Positions 1 through 6,354 of a stretch of DNA of 15,130 nt are shown piece after piece (positions within the stretch are counted from its first letter, which is position 1; each line of letters starts with the position of its first letter). Source of the DNA: Candidatus Nomurabacteria bacterium. Lineage in GTDB: Bacteria > Patescibacteriota > Minisyncoccia > Phycocordibacterales > UBA1006. Location of the stretch: assembly GCA_029882015.1 (NCBI GenBank), contig JAOULM010000016.1, positions 1-15,130 of the forward strand, written 5' to 3'. The notes below the pieces were generated by a model. The model had not been told where the DNA came from, did not search any database, and worked only from the letters and a program-made list of their open reading frames with translations. A program made the translations under genes and the position numbers.

Positions 1-375
1 TGGGGTTGTGACACACCACAACCAGCCACAAAGAAAACTGATGTTGATGTGTACGAAATGTATAACAAAAACGCAGATTTCAAAACTTTGTTTGGTTCAC
101 TAAGCTCAGACTTAAAAAGTCTAGTTTTTGAATCACAAGGGCAAATTGAAAAATTTGCCAAGGAAAACAAAGAGTGGTTACGAACAGACGGTTATGGAAC
201 ATTCTTCTTGTTTATTGAAAAGATAGATAATGAAGAAAAGTTGTTCGTTGCGGGCGTGGACCAGGGCTCTGGTGGGCTGATGGTGGGCGTGCACCACTTG
301 TCGTTCGGCCATGTGTGGAATGCGTGCTATGCTCATCGTGTTGTGGTTCCTGCTACAAAAACCTCAAAACCTTAG
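1..375 (+). CDS. Hypothetical protein, C-terminal part (5' end outside window)
   Basis: The reading frame is open from the first base (codons for W-G-C-D-T-P) to the TAG at 373-375, so this is the last 124 residues of a gene that begins upstream. The GTG at 49 is probably internal rather than the start. The visible part is soluble-looking, with a charged segment (KFAKENKEWLRTDGYGTF) and a Gly-rich, hydrophobic C-terminal half (VDQGSGGLMVGVHHLSFGHVW) and no membrane segment. I do not recognise the family. Two intrinsic terminators follow directly, so it is the last gene of its transcription unit. I am confident that it is coding, because the open frame reaches the window edge and ends just before a terminator. 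I am not confident about function. Confidence 0.6.
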   Translation, partial: WGCDTPQPATKKTDVDVYEMYNKNADFKTLFGSLSSDLKSLVFESQGQIEKFAKENKEWLRTDGYGTFFLFIEKIDNEEKLFVAGVDQGSGGLMVGVHHLSFGHVWNACYAHRVVVPATKTSKP

Positions 376-394
376 AGCTAGACCCTGAGACCTT

Positions 395-426
395 AGTCCC
401 TTTCTTTTTAGAGAGGGACTTTTTTA
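395..426 (+). terminator. Intrinsic terminator after the left-edge gene
   Basis: AGTCCCT (395-401) pairs with AGGGACT (414-420) around an AT-rich loop and is followed by a T run (421-425). It lies 19 bp past the stop codon of the left-edge gene. Confidence 0.85.
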
Positions 427-444
427 TATATATTATCTGGGTAT

Positions 445-474
445 AAAAAACCAGCCCAAAAGGCTGGTTTTTTT
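445..474 (+). terminator. Second, bidirectional-looking terminator
   Basis: CCAGCC (451-456), loop CAAAA, GGCTGG (462-467), with an A run before (445-450) and a T run after (468-474). It could work in both directions, but no minus-strand gene ends here, so it probably backs up the terminator at 395-426. Confidence 0.8.
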
Positions 475-500
475 GTTTTCAGTCAATCCCCTGGAAATGA

Positions 501-506
501 TATAAT
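501..506 (+). promoter_or_regulatory. -10 box of a probably leaderless promoter
   Basis: A perfect TATAAT ends 7 nt before the ATG at 514, so transcription would start at or next to the A of the start codon. No convincing -35 and no Shine-Dalgarno site are visible. Confidence 0.65.
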
Positions 507-513
507 ACCCAGC

Positions 514-1155
514 ATGATAGATATTCTAGGGGCATTATTTAGCTCGGCACCATTGGTAAAAGTATTGCGTTTATTTTTGATGAATTCAGATCAAGCCTTT
601 GATCGTGATGATATTACAGACAGATGTAAAATAACGCGGGAACAATTGAAAACAGAGATGAAAATTATTGACAAGCTGGGCTTTTTGAAAAAGAAAACTT
701 TTACAAAAACAATTATTACACCATCAAAAAGAAAGGGGATAGAACCAAAAACTAGAACAAAAAGATCAAATGGTTGGGTATTGAATCCAAAATTTCCATT
801 TGTTGACCCATTGCGTAAATTGCTCATAGAATCTGATTTGATTGAATCAAGCAAGCTTGTTCAGAAATTTAAAAAAGCAGGACGAATCAAATTGTTGGTT
901 TTGTCTGGAATTTTTATGCACCAAGAGGATCTACCGATTGATATCTTGGTCGTTGGCGAACATTTGTCTCGAGCAAAATTAGACAAAATATTTCGCGACA
1001 TAGAATCAGAAATTGGAAAAGAGTTGCGATATGCAATATTTGAAACAGACGAATTCAAATACAGATTAGATATGTTTGATAAATTAATATTGGATGTTTT
1101 CAGTAATGACCATGAGCGTGTTGTTAACAACATGGAGTTTTCCATACCCAGATAA
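514..1155 (+). CDS. Winged-helix protein fused to a degenerate nucleotidyltransferase (MNT-like) domain
   Basis: 213 residues. Residues 1-70 look like a winged-helix DNA-binding domain (APLVKVLRLFL, then DRDDITDRCKITREQLKTEM as the recognition region). Residues about 85-205 resemble the minimal nucleotidyltransferase fold found fused to HTH domains. The usual GSF...DxD active site is altered: SGIFMH (131-136) replaces GSxxxG-like residues, and PIDILVVG (141-148) keeps only one of the two metal-binding aspartates. Catalysis is therefore doubtful, and a sensor or regulator role is more likely (inference). The downstream pattern (ESEIGKELRY..., EFKYRLDMFD) is typical of the family's C-terminal part. 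The ATG is chosen because a TATAAT box sits just upstream. The gene stands alone in its transcription unit. The target is unknown. Confidence 0.7.
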   Translation: MIDILGALFSSAPLVKVLRLFLMNSDQAFDRDDITDRCKITREQLKTEMKIIDKLGFLKKKTFTKTIITPSKRKGIEPKTRTKRSNGWVLNPKFPFVDPLRKLLIESDLIESSKLVQKFKKAGRIKLLVLSGIFMHQEDLPIDILVVGEHLSRAKLDKIFRDIESEIGKELRYAIFETDEFKYRLDMFDKLILDVFSNDHERVVNNMEFSIPR

Positions 1156-1169
1156 TAAAATATTTTTGC

Positions 1170-1175
1170 TATAAT
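1170..1175 (+). promoter_or_regulatory. -10 box before the TM-helix channel gene
   Basis: TATAAT lies 15 bp after the previous stop codon. Expected transcription start is about 1182-1184, just before a TTG at 1187 and 27 nt before the ATG at 1211. No clear -35. Confidence 0.6.
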
Positions 1176-1210
1176 AAAAGTATTACTTGTTATCTATTAT
1201 TATATTTTGT

Positions 1211-1918
1211 ATGTTTATAAATTTTATTCAAAACGTCGCATTTGGGATTAGCGAATCATTTCAGGTTATAGGGTCCAGCTTTGGAGTTTTTGCTGTTCGT
1301 CTGTTGCTGGCCCTTATAATTTTATTTATTGGTTGGCTGGTGGCTTCTTTGGTTGGTCGATTAATTAATGACCTAGTTAAACTGGTCAAGCTTGATAAAA
1401 TTCTGGATCAGATTGGTGTATCTGGTGTTGTAAAAAAATCAGGATATAAATTAAATTCTGGCGCTTTTCTGGGGGGTATAGCTAAATGGTTTCTGATTGT
1501 TGTTGTTCTTATTCCAGTCTTTGACTTGTTGGGTGTTGGGCAGATAAGTAATATTGTTGTTAGTTTTGTTGTTGGGATTGTCCCAACATTATTAATGGCA
1601 GCATTTGTTTTGTTAGCCGGATCAATATTGGCTAATTTTGCAGACAATGTTATTCGTGGGTCTTTAAAAGCTGCAGAAGGTGGTCAATATGCATCAATGT
1701 TAGGAACTATTGCAAAATGGATTGTTTGGATTGTCGCCGTGGTTATCGCCGTTGGACAATTGGGTATACAATTTCCCGAGAATTTCGTTTACATAGTTTT
1801 GATTGGGGTTGTGGCAATGCTGGCAATTGCCGGCGGTGTTGCGTTCGGTGTTGGGGGCAGTGACCAAGCAAAAATCTGGCTCAAGGAATGGTCAGATAGC
1901 ATGAAGAAAAAGAAATAA
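1211..1918 (+). CDS. Small MscS-associated TM-helix (PF05552-type) membrane protein
   Basis: 235 residues from the ATG at 1211. A TTG at 1187 in the same frame would add 8 residues and cannot be excluded, because the promoter places the transcript start close to it. The protein is almost entirely membrane segments and repeats the pattern of the conserved TM-helix domain found next to or within mechanosensitive channels: hydrophobic helix, GRLI.DLVKLVKLDKIL linker, GAFLGGIAKWFLIVVVLIPVFDLLG, then a second unit with NFADNVIRG and YASMLGTIAKWIVWIVAVVIAVGQLGI. The MscS beta domain is absent, so calling it a mechanosensitive channel is only an inference from family association. The C-terminus is lysine-rich (MKKKK). 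A very strong terminator follows, so it is transcribed alone. Confidence 0.8.
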   Translation: MFINFIQNVAFGISESFQVIGSSFGVFAVRLLLALIILFIGWLVASLVGRLINDLVKLVKLDKILDQIGVSGVVKKSGYKLNSGAFLGGIAKWFLIVVVLIPVFDLLGVGQISNIVVSFVVGIVPTLLMAAFVLLAGSILANFADNVIRGSLKAAEGGQYASMLGTIAKWIVWIVAVVIAVGQLGIQFPENFVYIVLIGVVAMLAIAGGVAFGVGGSDQAKIWLKEWSDSMKKKK

Positions 1919-1930
1919 TTTTAAACCTAG

Positions 1931-1966
1931 AAAAAACCACGGCGCGGGACGCGCCGTGGTTTTTTC
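1931..1966 (+). terminator. Strong palindromic terminator
   Basis: A 16-bp perfect palindrome (1931-1946 with 1950-1965, loop GGA) has a GC core (CCACGGCGCG) flanked by A6 and T6. It terminates the channel gene and could also stop transcription in the other direction. Confidence 0.9.
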
Positions 1967-1990
1967 TATTATTTGTGGTTGTGTTGCTAT

Positions 1991-2031
1991 GGGCTTTTAA
2001 ATGGCTCATGCAGTGAGCCGTTTAAAAGCCC
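1991..2031. repeat. 18-bp near-perfect inverted repeat upstream of the 23S promoter
   Basis: GGGCTTTTAAA (1991-2001), T·G wobble, GGCTCA (2003-2008), loop TGCAG, TGAGCC (2014-2019), then TTTAAAAGCCC (2021-2031). It is followed by TGTTTTATT, which is T-rich but not a clean T run. The upstream gene already has a strong terminator, so this could be a second terminator, a regulator-binding site, or a remnant. A smaller hairpin, AGAACC-TCGT-GGTTCT, follows at 2049-2064. Confidence 0.75.
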
Positions 2032-2089
2032 TGTTTTATTGACGTTTGAGAACCTCGTGGTTCTTAATAAAATTACCCGCTGAAATCGC

Positions 2090-2117
2090 TTGACAATAGT
2101 GTTCATATGACTATAAT
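2090..2117 (+). promoter_or_regulatory. Consensus sigma70-like promoter upstream of the 23S-5S locus
   Basis: TTGACA (2090-2095), 16-bp spacer, TATAAT (2112-2117). It is the best match to consensus in the window, as expected for an rRNA promoter. Predicted start is about 2124. Caution: on the minus strand part of this segment resembles 5S rRNA (see Findings), so the promoter reading is strong but not proven. Confidence 0.7.
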
Positions 2118-2123
2118 GGCTCG

Positions 2124-2243
2124 TATTGCTTTGTTTGCAAAAAAACAATTGTTCGGAATGGAGAAGGTGGCACCACGGTGCCGCTGATGTGATGGGTTCG
2201 CCCAAAACATAATCCACCCGAATCGCTTTACTGCGATTTTTTT
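2124..2243 (+). ncRNA. Putative structured leader/small RNA with partial 5S-antisense sequence
   Basis: A promoter and an intrinsic terminator bracket about 120 nt with no credible ORF. The segment can fold as a three-way junction. The closing helix is TTCGG/CCGAA (2152-2156/2218-2222) plus TGGA/TCCA (2159-2162/2213-2216). The arms are GGCAC-CACG-GTGCC (2169-2182) and ATGT..TGGG-TTCG-CCCA..ACAT (2187-2210). An upstream hairpin, TTGTTT/AAACAA, lies at 2131-2148. Positions 2149-2162 are exactly complementary to 5S positions 6193-6206, and 2164-2169 to 6184-6189. Positions 2164-2177 also match 12 of 14 bases of the T-box motif AGGGTGGNACCGCG, but there is no stem I and no tRNA-related gene downstream. 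It may be a free small RNA or an attenuator in the 23S leader. I recognise no described family. Confidence 0.4.
2221..2243 (+). terminator. Intrinsic terminator between the promoter and the 23S gene
   Basis: AATCGC (2221-2226), loop TTTACT, GCGATT (2233-2238), T run to 2243. It lies upstream of the 23S gene, so transcription from the promoter at 2090-2117 must read through it to reach the rRNA, or it ends a separate small RNA. Its first two bases are shared with the closing helix of the leader structure. Confidence 0.75.
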
Positions 2244-2424
2244 GTTATCAAAGTAATGTTCATCGTCAACTACGGGGTACGTACATCAAACCGAATTTCT
2301 GTTATCAGTCGGGCGTATCCTAAACCTGCAAAGGTATAAAGTATTTTATACCGAGCAAACTCGTTCAAATTAGAACTATAAAAAAGTAGAAAAAATGTAA
2401 TTGTGAAATTACTCGTTTATTGGC
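2244..2424 (+). other. Non-coding 23S leader
   Basis: No ORF with coding character. Visible elements are small hairpins: GGTATAAA-GTAT-TTTATACC (2333-2352), CGAG-CAAA-CTCG next to it, and GTAATT-GTGA-AATTAC near 2398-2413. I see no second promoter with a convincing -35/-10 pair and no clear boxA antitermination site. Confidence 0.5.
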
Positions 2425-2444
2425 ATCTCGATTTCCTAATAGGA
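2425..2444 (+). other. 5' arm of the 23S precursor processing stem
   Basis: Positions 2425-2444 pair with 5995-6014 over 20 bp. The 16-bp core (2429-2444 with 5995-6010) is perfect. This is the helix-1/precursor stem expected to be cut during 23S maturation, and it marks both ends of the gene. Confidence 0.85.
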
Positions 2445-2956
2445 TGCCAAGGGCGTATGGTGGATGCCTAGGTTCATGGAAGCGATGAAGGGCGCGGACT
2501 GTCTGCGATAAGCTTCGGGGAGGTGACAATCAACCTTTGATCCGGAGATTTCCGAATAGGGGAACCTTATATAGAAAACCTATATAACCGGTGTATGTAA
2601 CTCATACATCAGGAGCGCACCTGGGGAATTGAAACATCTTAGTACCCAGAGGAAAAGAAACCAACAGGGATTCCGTTAGTAGCGGCGAGCGAAACCGGAC
2701 GAGCCTAAACCGGAGCAGTTCTTTCGAGAATTATGTTCCGGGGTTCGGACACAAGTGGGGATTTATCCCGAGAAGTCATAAAATAGAAAATTAAAAGAAT
2801 GTGCTGGAACGCACAACCATAGAGGGCGATCGTCCCGTACTTGAAAATTTTCTATCTTCTTGGCTTGTGCTCCAGAGTACCCCAAGACATGAATAGCTTG
2901 GGGGAATGTGCCAGTACTCACTGGTAAGGCTAAATATTCCATGAGACCGATAGTGA

Positions 2957-2990
<34 letters not shown>

Positions 2991-4220
2991 GAAAGGGGAG
3001 TGAAATAGATTTGAAACCATATGTCTACAAGGAGTCGGAGAGGTGCTTGCACCTCGACGGCGTGCCTATTGAAGAATGAGCCAACGAGTGTATATGTGCA
3101 GCGGCCTAAATGCGTAACGGCATGGAGGCAGAGGGAAACCGAGTGTGAATAGCGCGCCTGTTGTACGTATACGACCCGAAACGAAGTGAGCTTACCATGA
3201 GCAGGGTGAAGCGACTGTAAAAGGTCGTGGAGGCCCGAACCCACGCGCTGTTCAACACGCGGGGATGACTTGTGGTAAGAAGTGAAAAGCTAATCGAACT
3301 TCGTAATAGCTGGTTCTCTCCGAAATATATTTAGGTATAGCGTCATGTGTTCCCATTGGGGGTAGAGCACTGGATGGTCTCGGATAGCCTTAACGGGCGC
3401 CGATCCTACCAAACTCCGAATACCAATGGTTAAAAACATGGCAGTCAGACTCAGGGGGCGAAGCTCCTGCGGTCGAAAGGGAAACAGCCCAGATCTACAG
3501 CTAAGGTCCCAAAATTCATACTAAGTGCAAGCAAGGAGGTGAGATTTCTCCGACAATCAGGAGGTTGGCTTAGAAGCAGCCATTCCTTTAAAGATAGCGT
3601 AACAGCTCACTGATCAAGAGATCTTGCGCCACAAATAATCGGGGCTAAGTATGATACCGAAGCTTAGGGCTTGGTACTTATTCGTAAGTGCTGAGCGGTA
3701 GGAGAGTGTTGTCATCTGCATTGAAGCCAAAGGCGTAAGCCATGGTGGAGCGTTGACAAGTAAGAATGTTGGCACGAGTAACCGCAAGGAGGGTGAGATC
3801 CCCTCCCGCCGAAAGACCAAGGTTTCCTCTGCAACGATAATCGACGGAGGGTTAGTCAGGCCTAAGGTGATGACGAAAGTCGCAACCGATGGACACACGG
3901 TTAATATTCCGTGACTTCGTATGTATGCGATGAAGGGACGGAGAAAATGAATGAATGCACCTTATTGGATTGGTGTTGTTGGTGGTAGGAACGTATCTTA
4001 GGAAAATCCGGGATACATAAATTCCAAAGCAGACGAAATTTATGACTTCGGTCATAGAAATATTCACGAAGAGTCTTCCAAGAAAAGCTTCTAAGCTTAA
4101 TACATGCGAATCTGTACCGCAAACCGACACAGGTGGTCTGGTCGAGTAGACTAAGGCGAACGAGTGAGAGGTCCTCAAGGAACTCGGCAAATCAGCGGCC
4201 GTAACTTCGGAATAAGGCCC

Positions 4221-4353
4221 GCCCCCCACTACTTTGGATATTTCCAAGGTCGTGGGAGAGTAAACTTGATGGAAAAATTTGAGACAAATAAGGAAAAACA
4301 ACAACAGAACTCTCCATTACCAAGGCACAGAAGTGCCCAAAGTAGTGGGGGGC
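4221..4353 (+). other. Enlarged helix 63 in 23S rRNA
   Basis: Between the conserved GTAACTTCGG block and the GGCGACTGTTTA block, a perfect 17-bp stem (4221-4237 with 4337-4353) encloses about 100 nt. A second helix inside, GGAGAGT/ACTCTCC (about 4254-4260 with 4308-4314), closes an A-rich loop of about 47 nt. The whole element is about 133 nt, against about 45 nt in E. coli and fewer in Bacillus (from memory). It has no group I core and folds as a continuous hairpin, so it is read as a retained expansion rather than an intron. Confidence 0.75.
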
Positions 4354-4511
4354 CGCAGCGAAAGACTCCCTGGCGACTGTTTACCAAAAACACAGCTCCC
4401 TGCTAACTCGCAAGAGGATGTATAGGGGGTGACACCTGACCAATGTCAGAAGGTTAAATACGGGCGGTGAAGAAGAGTTTACTTTTCTTTGCTGGACTGT
4501 ATAAGCCCTGA

Positions 4512-4561
<50 letters not shown>

Positions 4562-5039
4562 TGGTAAGTTCAGACGTGCACGAATGGTGTAACGACTGGG
4601 GAACTGTCTCGAGGACCTGCTCGGTGAAAATGCAATACCGGTGAAGATGCCGGTTACCTGCAGCAGGACAGAAAGACCCCGGGAGCTTTACTACAGCTTC
4701 GTATTGGCACTATGAACATATTGTGCAGCATAGGTGGGAGACTTTGATGCATCGGCGCTAGCTGGTGTTGAGTCGTCAGTGAAATACCATCCCTTATGTT
4801 TATAGTGTCTAACCAATATGGTAAAAACATATTGAGACAGTGCGTGGTGGGTAGTTTGTTTGGGGCGAATTCCTCCTAAAAAGTAACGGAGGAGTCTACA
4901 AAGGTCAGTTAGGCGCGAATGGAAACCGTGCTGATAGTGTAATGGCATAAACTGGCTTGACTGTAAGTCGTACGTGACAAACAGGCGCGAAAGCGGAGCA
5001 TAGTGAACTTACTGTGGCCTTGAGATGGCGCAGTAAATT

Positions 5040-5072
<33 letters not shown>

Positions 5073-5208
5073 GGTATCGCCCAAGAGTTCATATCGACGG
5101 CGATGTTCGGCACCTCGATGTCGGCTCGTCCTATCCTGGGGCTGGAGAAGGTCCCAAGGGTTTGGCTGTTCGCCAATTAAAAGGGCACGCGAGCTGGGTT
5201 CAGACCGT

Positions 5209-5715
5209 CTAGTACTTGTCTTTGACGAGTGTTAGATTTTCTGAATCCCTTCAAGGAGTTATACAAAACTTTAAGAAAAAAATTATAGATACATATTGTT
5301 ATATGGTCTTTCTGTCCAAAGATAATCTAATGTTTTATTACATCAATAAAACCAAAGAACCAATCACGACACGGCGGCACGCCATAGAAATGTGGTGTCG
5401 CAAAATCAACTTATATCGGTGAAACCCCAACTCAATGCGAGAGGGCAATACCGAGGGAAGGTTGTGAATTCTTTTGAGGAGGTGAAAACTCTACTTTTAT
5501 GTAGGGCAACGAAGCATATGTGCGGACTAAAATAATTTATTTTAGTAACCACGATCGTATCTTTACGATCCACTTCGTGCCTTCTCTCCTTTGAAGAATT
5601 CATGACTACCCGTAGAGACTAAATGTTGATTGACTAGAAATGTTTTAGTCAAAGTTATAGTCCGATCCCGCCAGTAATGGCGGCGTGACCACGTCAAACG
5701 TGGTTGCTACAATTG
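5209..5715 (+). ncRNA. Group I self-splicing intron at 23S position 2593 (E. coli numbering)
   Basis: The 23S sequence breaks after GGGTTCAGACCGT (exon ends with U5208) and resumes with CGTGAGACAGG at 5716. The insert ends with G5715, the group I U...G rule. The core can be assigned: P3 ATCAAC/GTTGAT (5405-5410/5625-5630), P4 TCGGT/ACCGA (5416-5420/5450-5454), P5 CCC/GGG (5426-5428/5443-5445), a long P6 built on GAATTCTT/AAGAATTC, P7 GACTA/TAGTC (5617-5621/5658-5662), P8 TTGACTA/TAGTCAA (5630-5636/5646-5652) and P9 CCGCC/GGCGG (5668-5672/5679-5683), then a 7-bp hairpin (5688-5704). A P2-side domain has CGACAC/GTGTCG (5367-5372/5395-5400). It encodes no recognisable homing endonuclease; the 68-codon ORF at 5216-5422 has no LAGLIDADG or HNH motif. 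P1 is not resolved with a standard U·G pair. Confidence 0.9.
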
Positions 5716-5857
5716 CGTGAGACAGGTTGGTTCTCTATCCGCTGCAGGCGTTGATTCTTGACAAGAGTTGTCCCTAGTACGAGAGGACCGGGATGAACAA
5801 ACCTCTGGTCTACCAGCTGTACCGCCAGGTGCACCGCTGGGTAGCTATGTTTGGAAT

Positions 5858-5890
<33 letters not shown>

Positions 5891-6010
5891 AACTTGGAGA
5901 TTAGGAATCATAGGGCCCTGGGAGATGACCAGGTTGATAGGTGCAAGGTGTAAGCGCAGTAATGTGTTCAGCCGAAGCATACTAATTGCCCATCTCCTAT
6001 TAGGAAATCG

Positions 6011-6049
6011 GGATTGTCAGTACGCGTTTTTTACGATACATGACAATCC
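6011..6049 (+). other. 23S-5S spacer hairpin
   Basis: GGATTGTCA (6011-6019) pairs with TGACAATCC (6041-6049), with weaker inner pairs. Its first four bases are also the outermost 3' bases of the 23S processing stem, so the two helices compete. The rest of the spacer to 6156 is AT-rich, with one further hairpin ACAAAC/GTTTGT (6076-6093). There is no tRNA gene in the spacer. Confidence 0.6.
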
Positions 6050-6156
6050 GAGTAATTCCACAAGCACATATAACTACAAACGAATGAGTTTGTTTGGTAT
6101 AAATACTAAATCTTTGCAAATTTTGATAACAGACAAATATTTATTTTTGAATATTC

Positions 6157-6268
6157 TGTGTTGGTGATATATCGCTAGGGGCACACCTTTATTCCATTCC
6201 GAACAAAGAAGTTAAGCCTAGTGGAGCCGATGATAGTCTTCGGGCGAAAGTAGGCGGTCGCCAGCACA
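6157..6268 (+). rRNA. rrf: 5S ribosomal RNA
   Basis: About 112 nt. Helix I is TGTGTTGG (6157-6164) with CCAGCACA (6261-6268), and the pairing extends outward into TTGAATATTC/GAGTATTCAA as a precursor stem. The conserved loop B/C segment CCATTCCGAACA (6194-6205), then GAAGTTAAGCC, and the loop E strands GATAGTC and GAAAGTAGG are all present in order. It is cotranscribed with 23S, about 150 nt downstream, and followed by a strong terminator. Confidence 0.95.
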
Positions 6269-6288
6269 GAGTATTCAAAATAAAATGC

Positions 6289-6332
6289 CCCCGCGAGATA
6301 GATCGAAAGATCTCCATCTCGCGGGGTTTTTT
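6289..6332 (+). terminator. rRNA operon terminator
   Basis: CCCCGCGAGAT (6289-6299) pairs with ATCTCGCGGGG (6316-6326). An inner AGATC-GAAA-GATCT hairpin (6300-6313) caps it and T6 follows (6327-6332). Confidence 0.95.
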
Positions 6333-6334
6333 GG

Positions 6335-6340
6335 TATACT
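6335..6340 (+). promoter_or_regulatory. -10 box for the envelope operon
   Basis: TATACT follows directly on the rRNA terminator and ends 14 nt before the ATG at 6355, predicting a 5' leader of fewer than about 10 nt. No Shine-Dalgarno site is visible. Confidence 0.5.
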
Positions 6341-6354
6341 ATACACATATATTT

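Noticed and set aside
2185..2210. Fluoride riboswitch (GATGGGTTCGCCC resembles part of its motif)
   Set aside because: The conserved blocks are in the wrong order, the pseudoknot partners are missing, and there is no fluoride exporter downstream.
2164..2243. True T-box riboswitch
   Set aside because: The 12-of-14 motif match and a following terminator are suggestive, but there is no stem I with a specifier loop and no aminoacyl-tRNA-related gene downstream. The match may come from complementarity to 5S. Kept only as part of the leader-RNA finding.
2124..2243. 4.5S SRP RNA or 6S RNA
   Set aside because: The conserved SRP apical sequence is absent and the length and fold do not fit 6S.
3852..4304. 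150-codon ORF on the minus strand inside 23S, and other ORFs within 2437-6004
   Set aside because: The sequence is conserved rRNA and these frames have no coding features; they are shadows.
4221..4353. Second intron in 23S
   Set aside because: No group I or group II core; the segment folds as an extended helix continuous with helix 63.
5216..5422. 68-codon ORF at the start of the intron, considered as a homing endonuclease
   Set aside because: Too short, with no LAGLIDADG, HNH or GIY-YIG pattern, and it overlaps P1, P2, P3 and P4 helices needed for folding.
6331..6354. TTG start at 6331 for the Cys-motif protein
   Set aside because: It lies in the rRNA terminator T-run and upstream of the predicted transcript start; the ATG at 6355 begins a typical membrane anchor.
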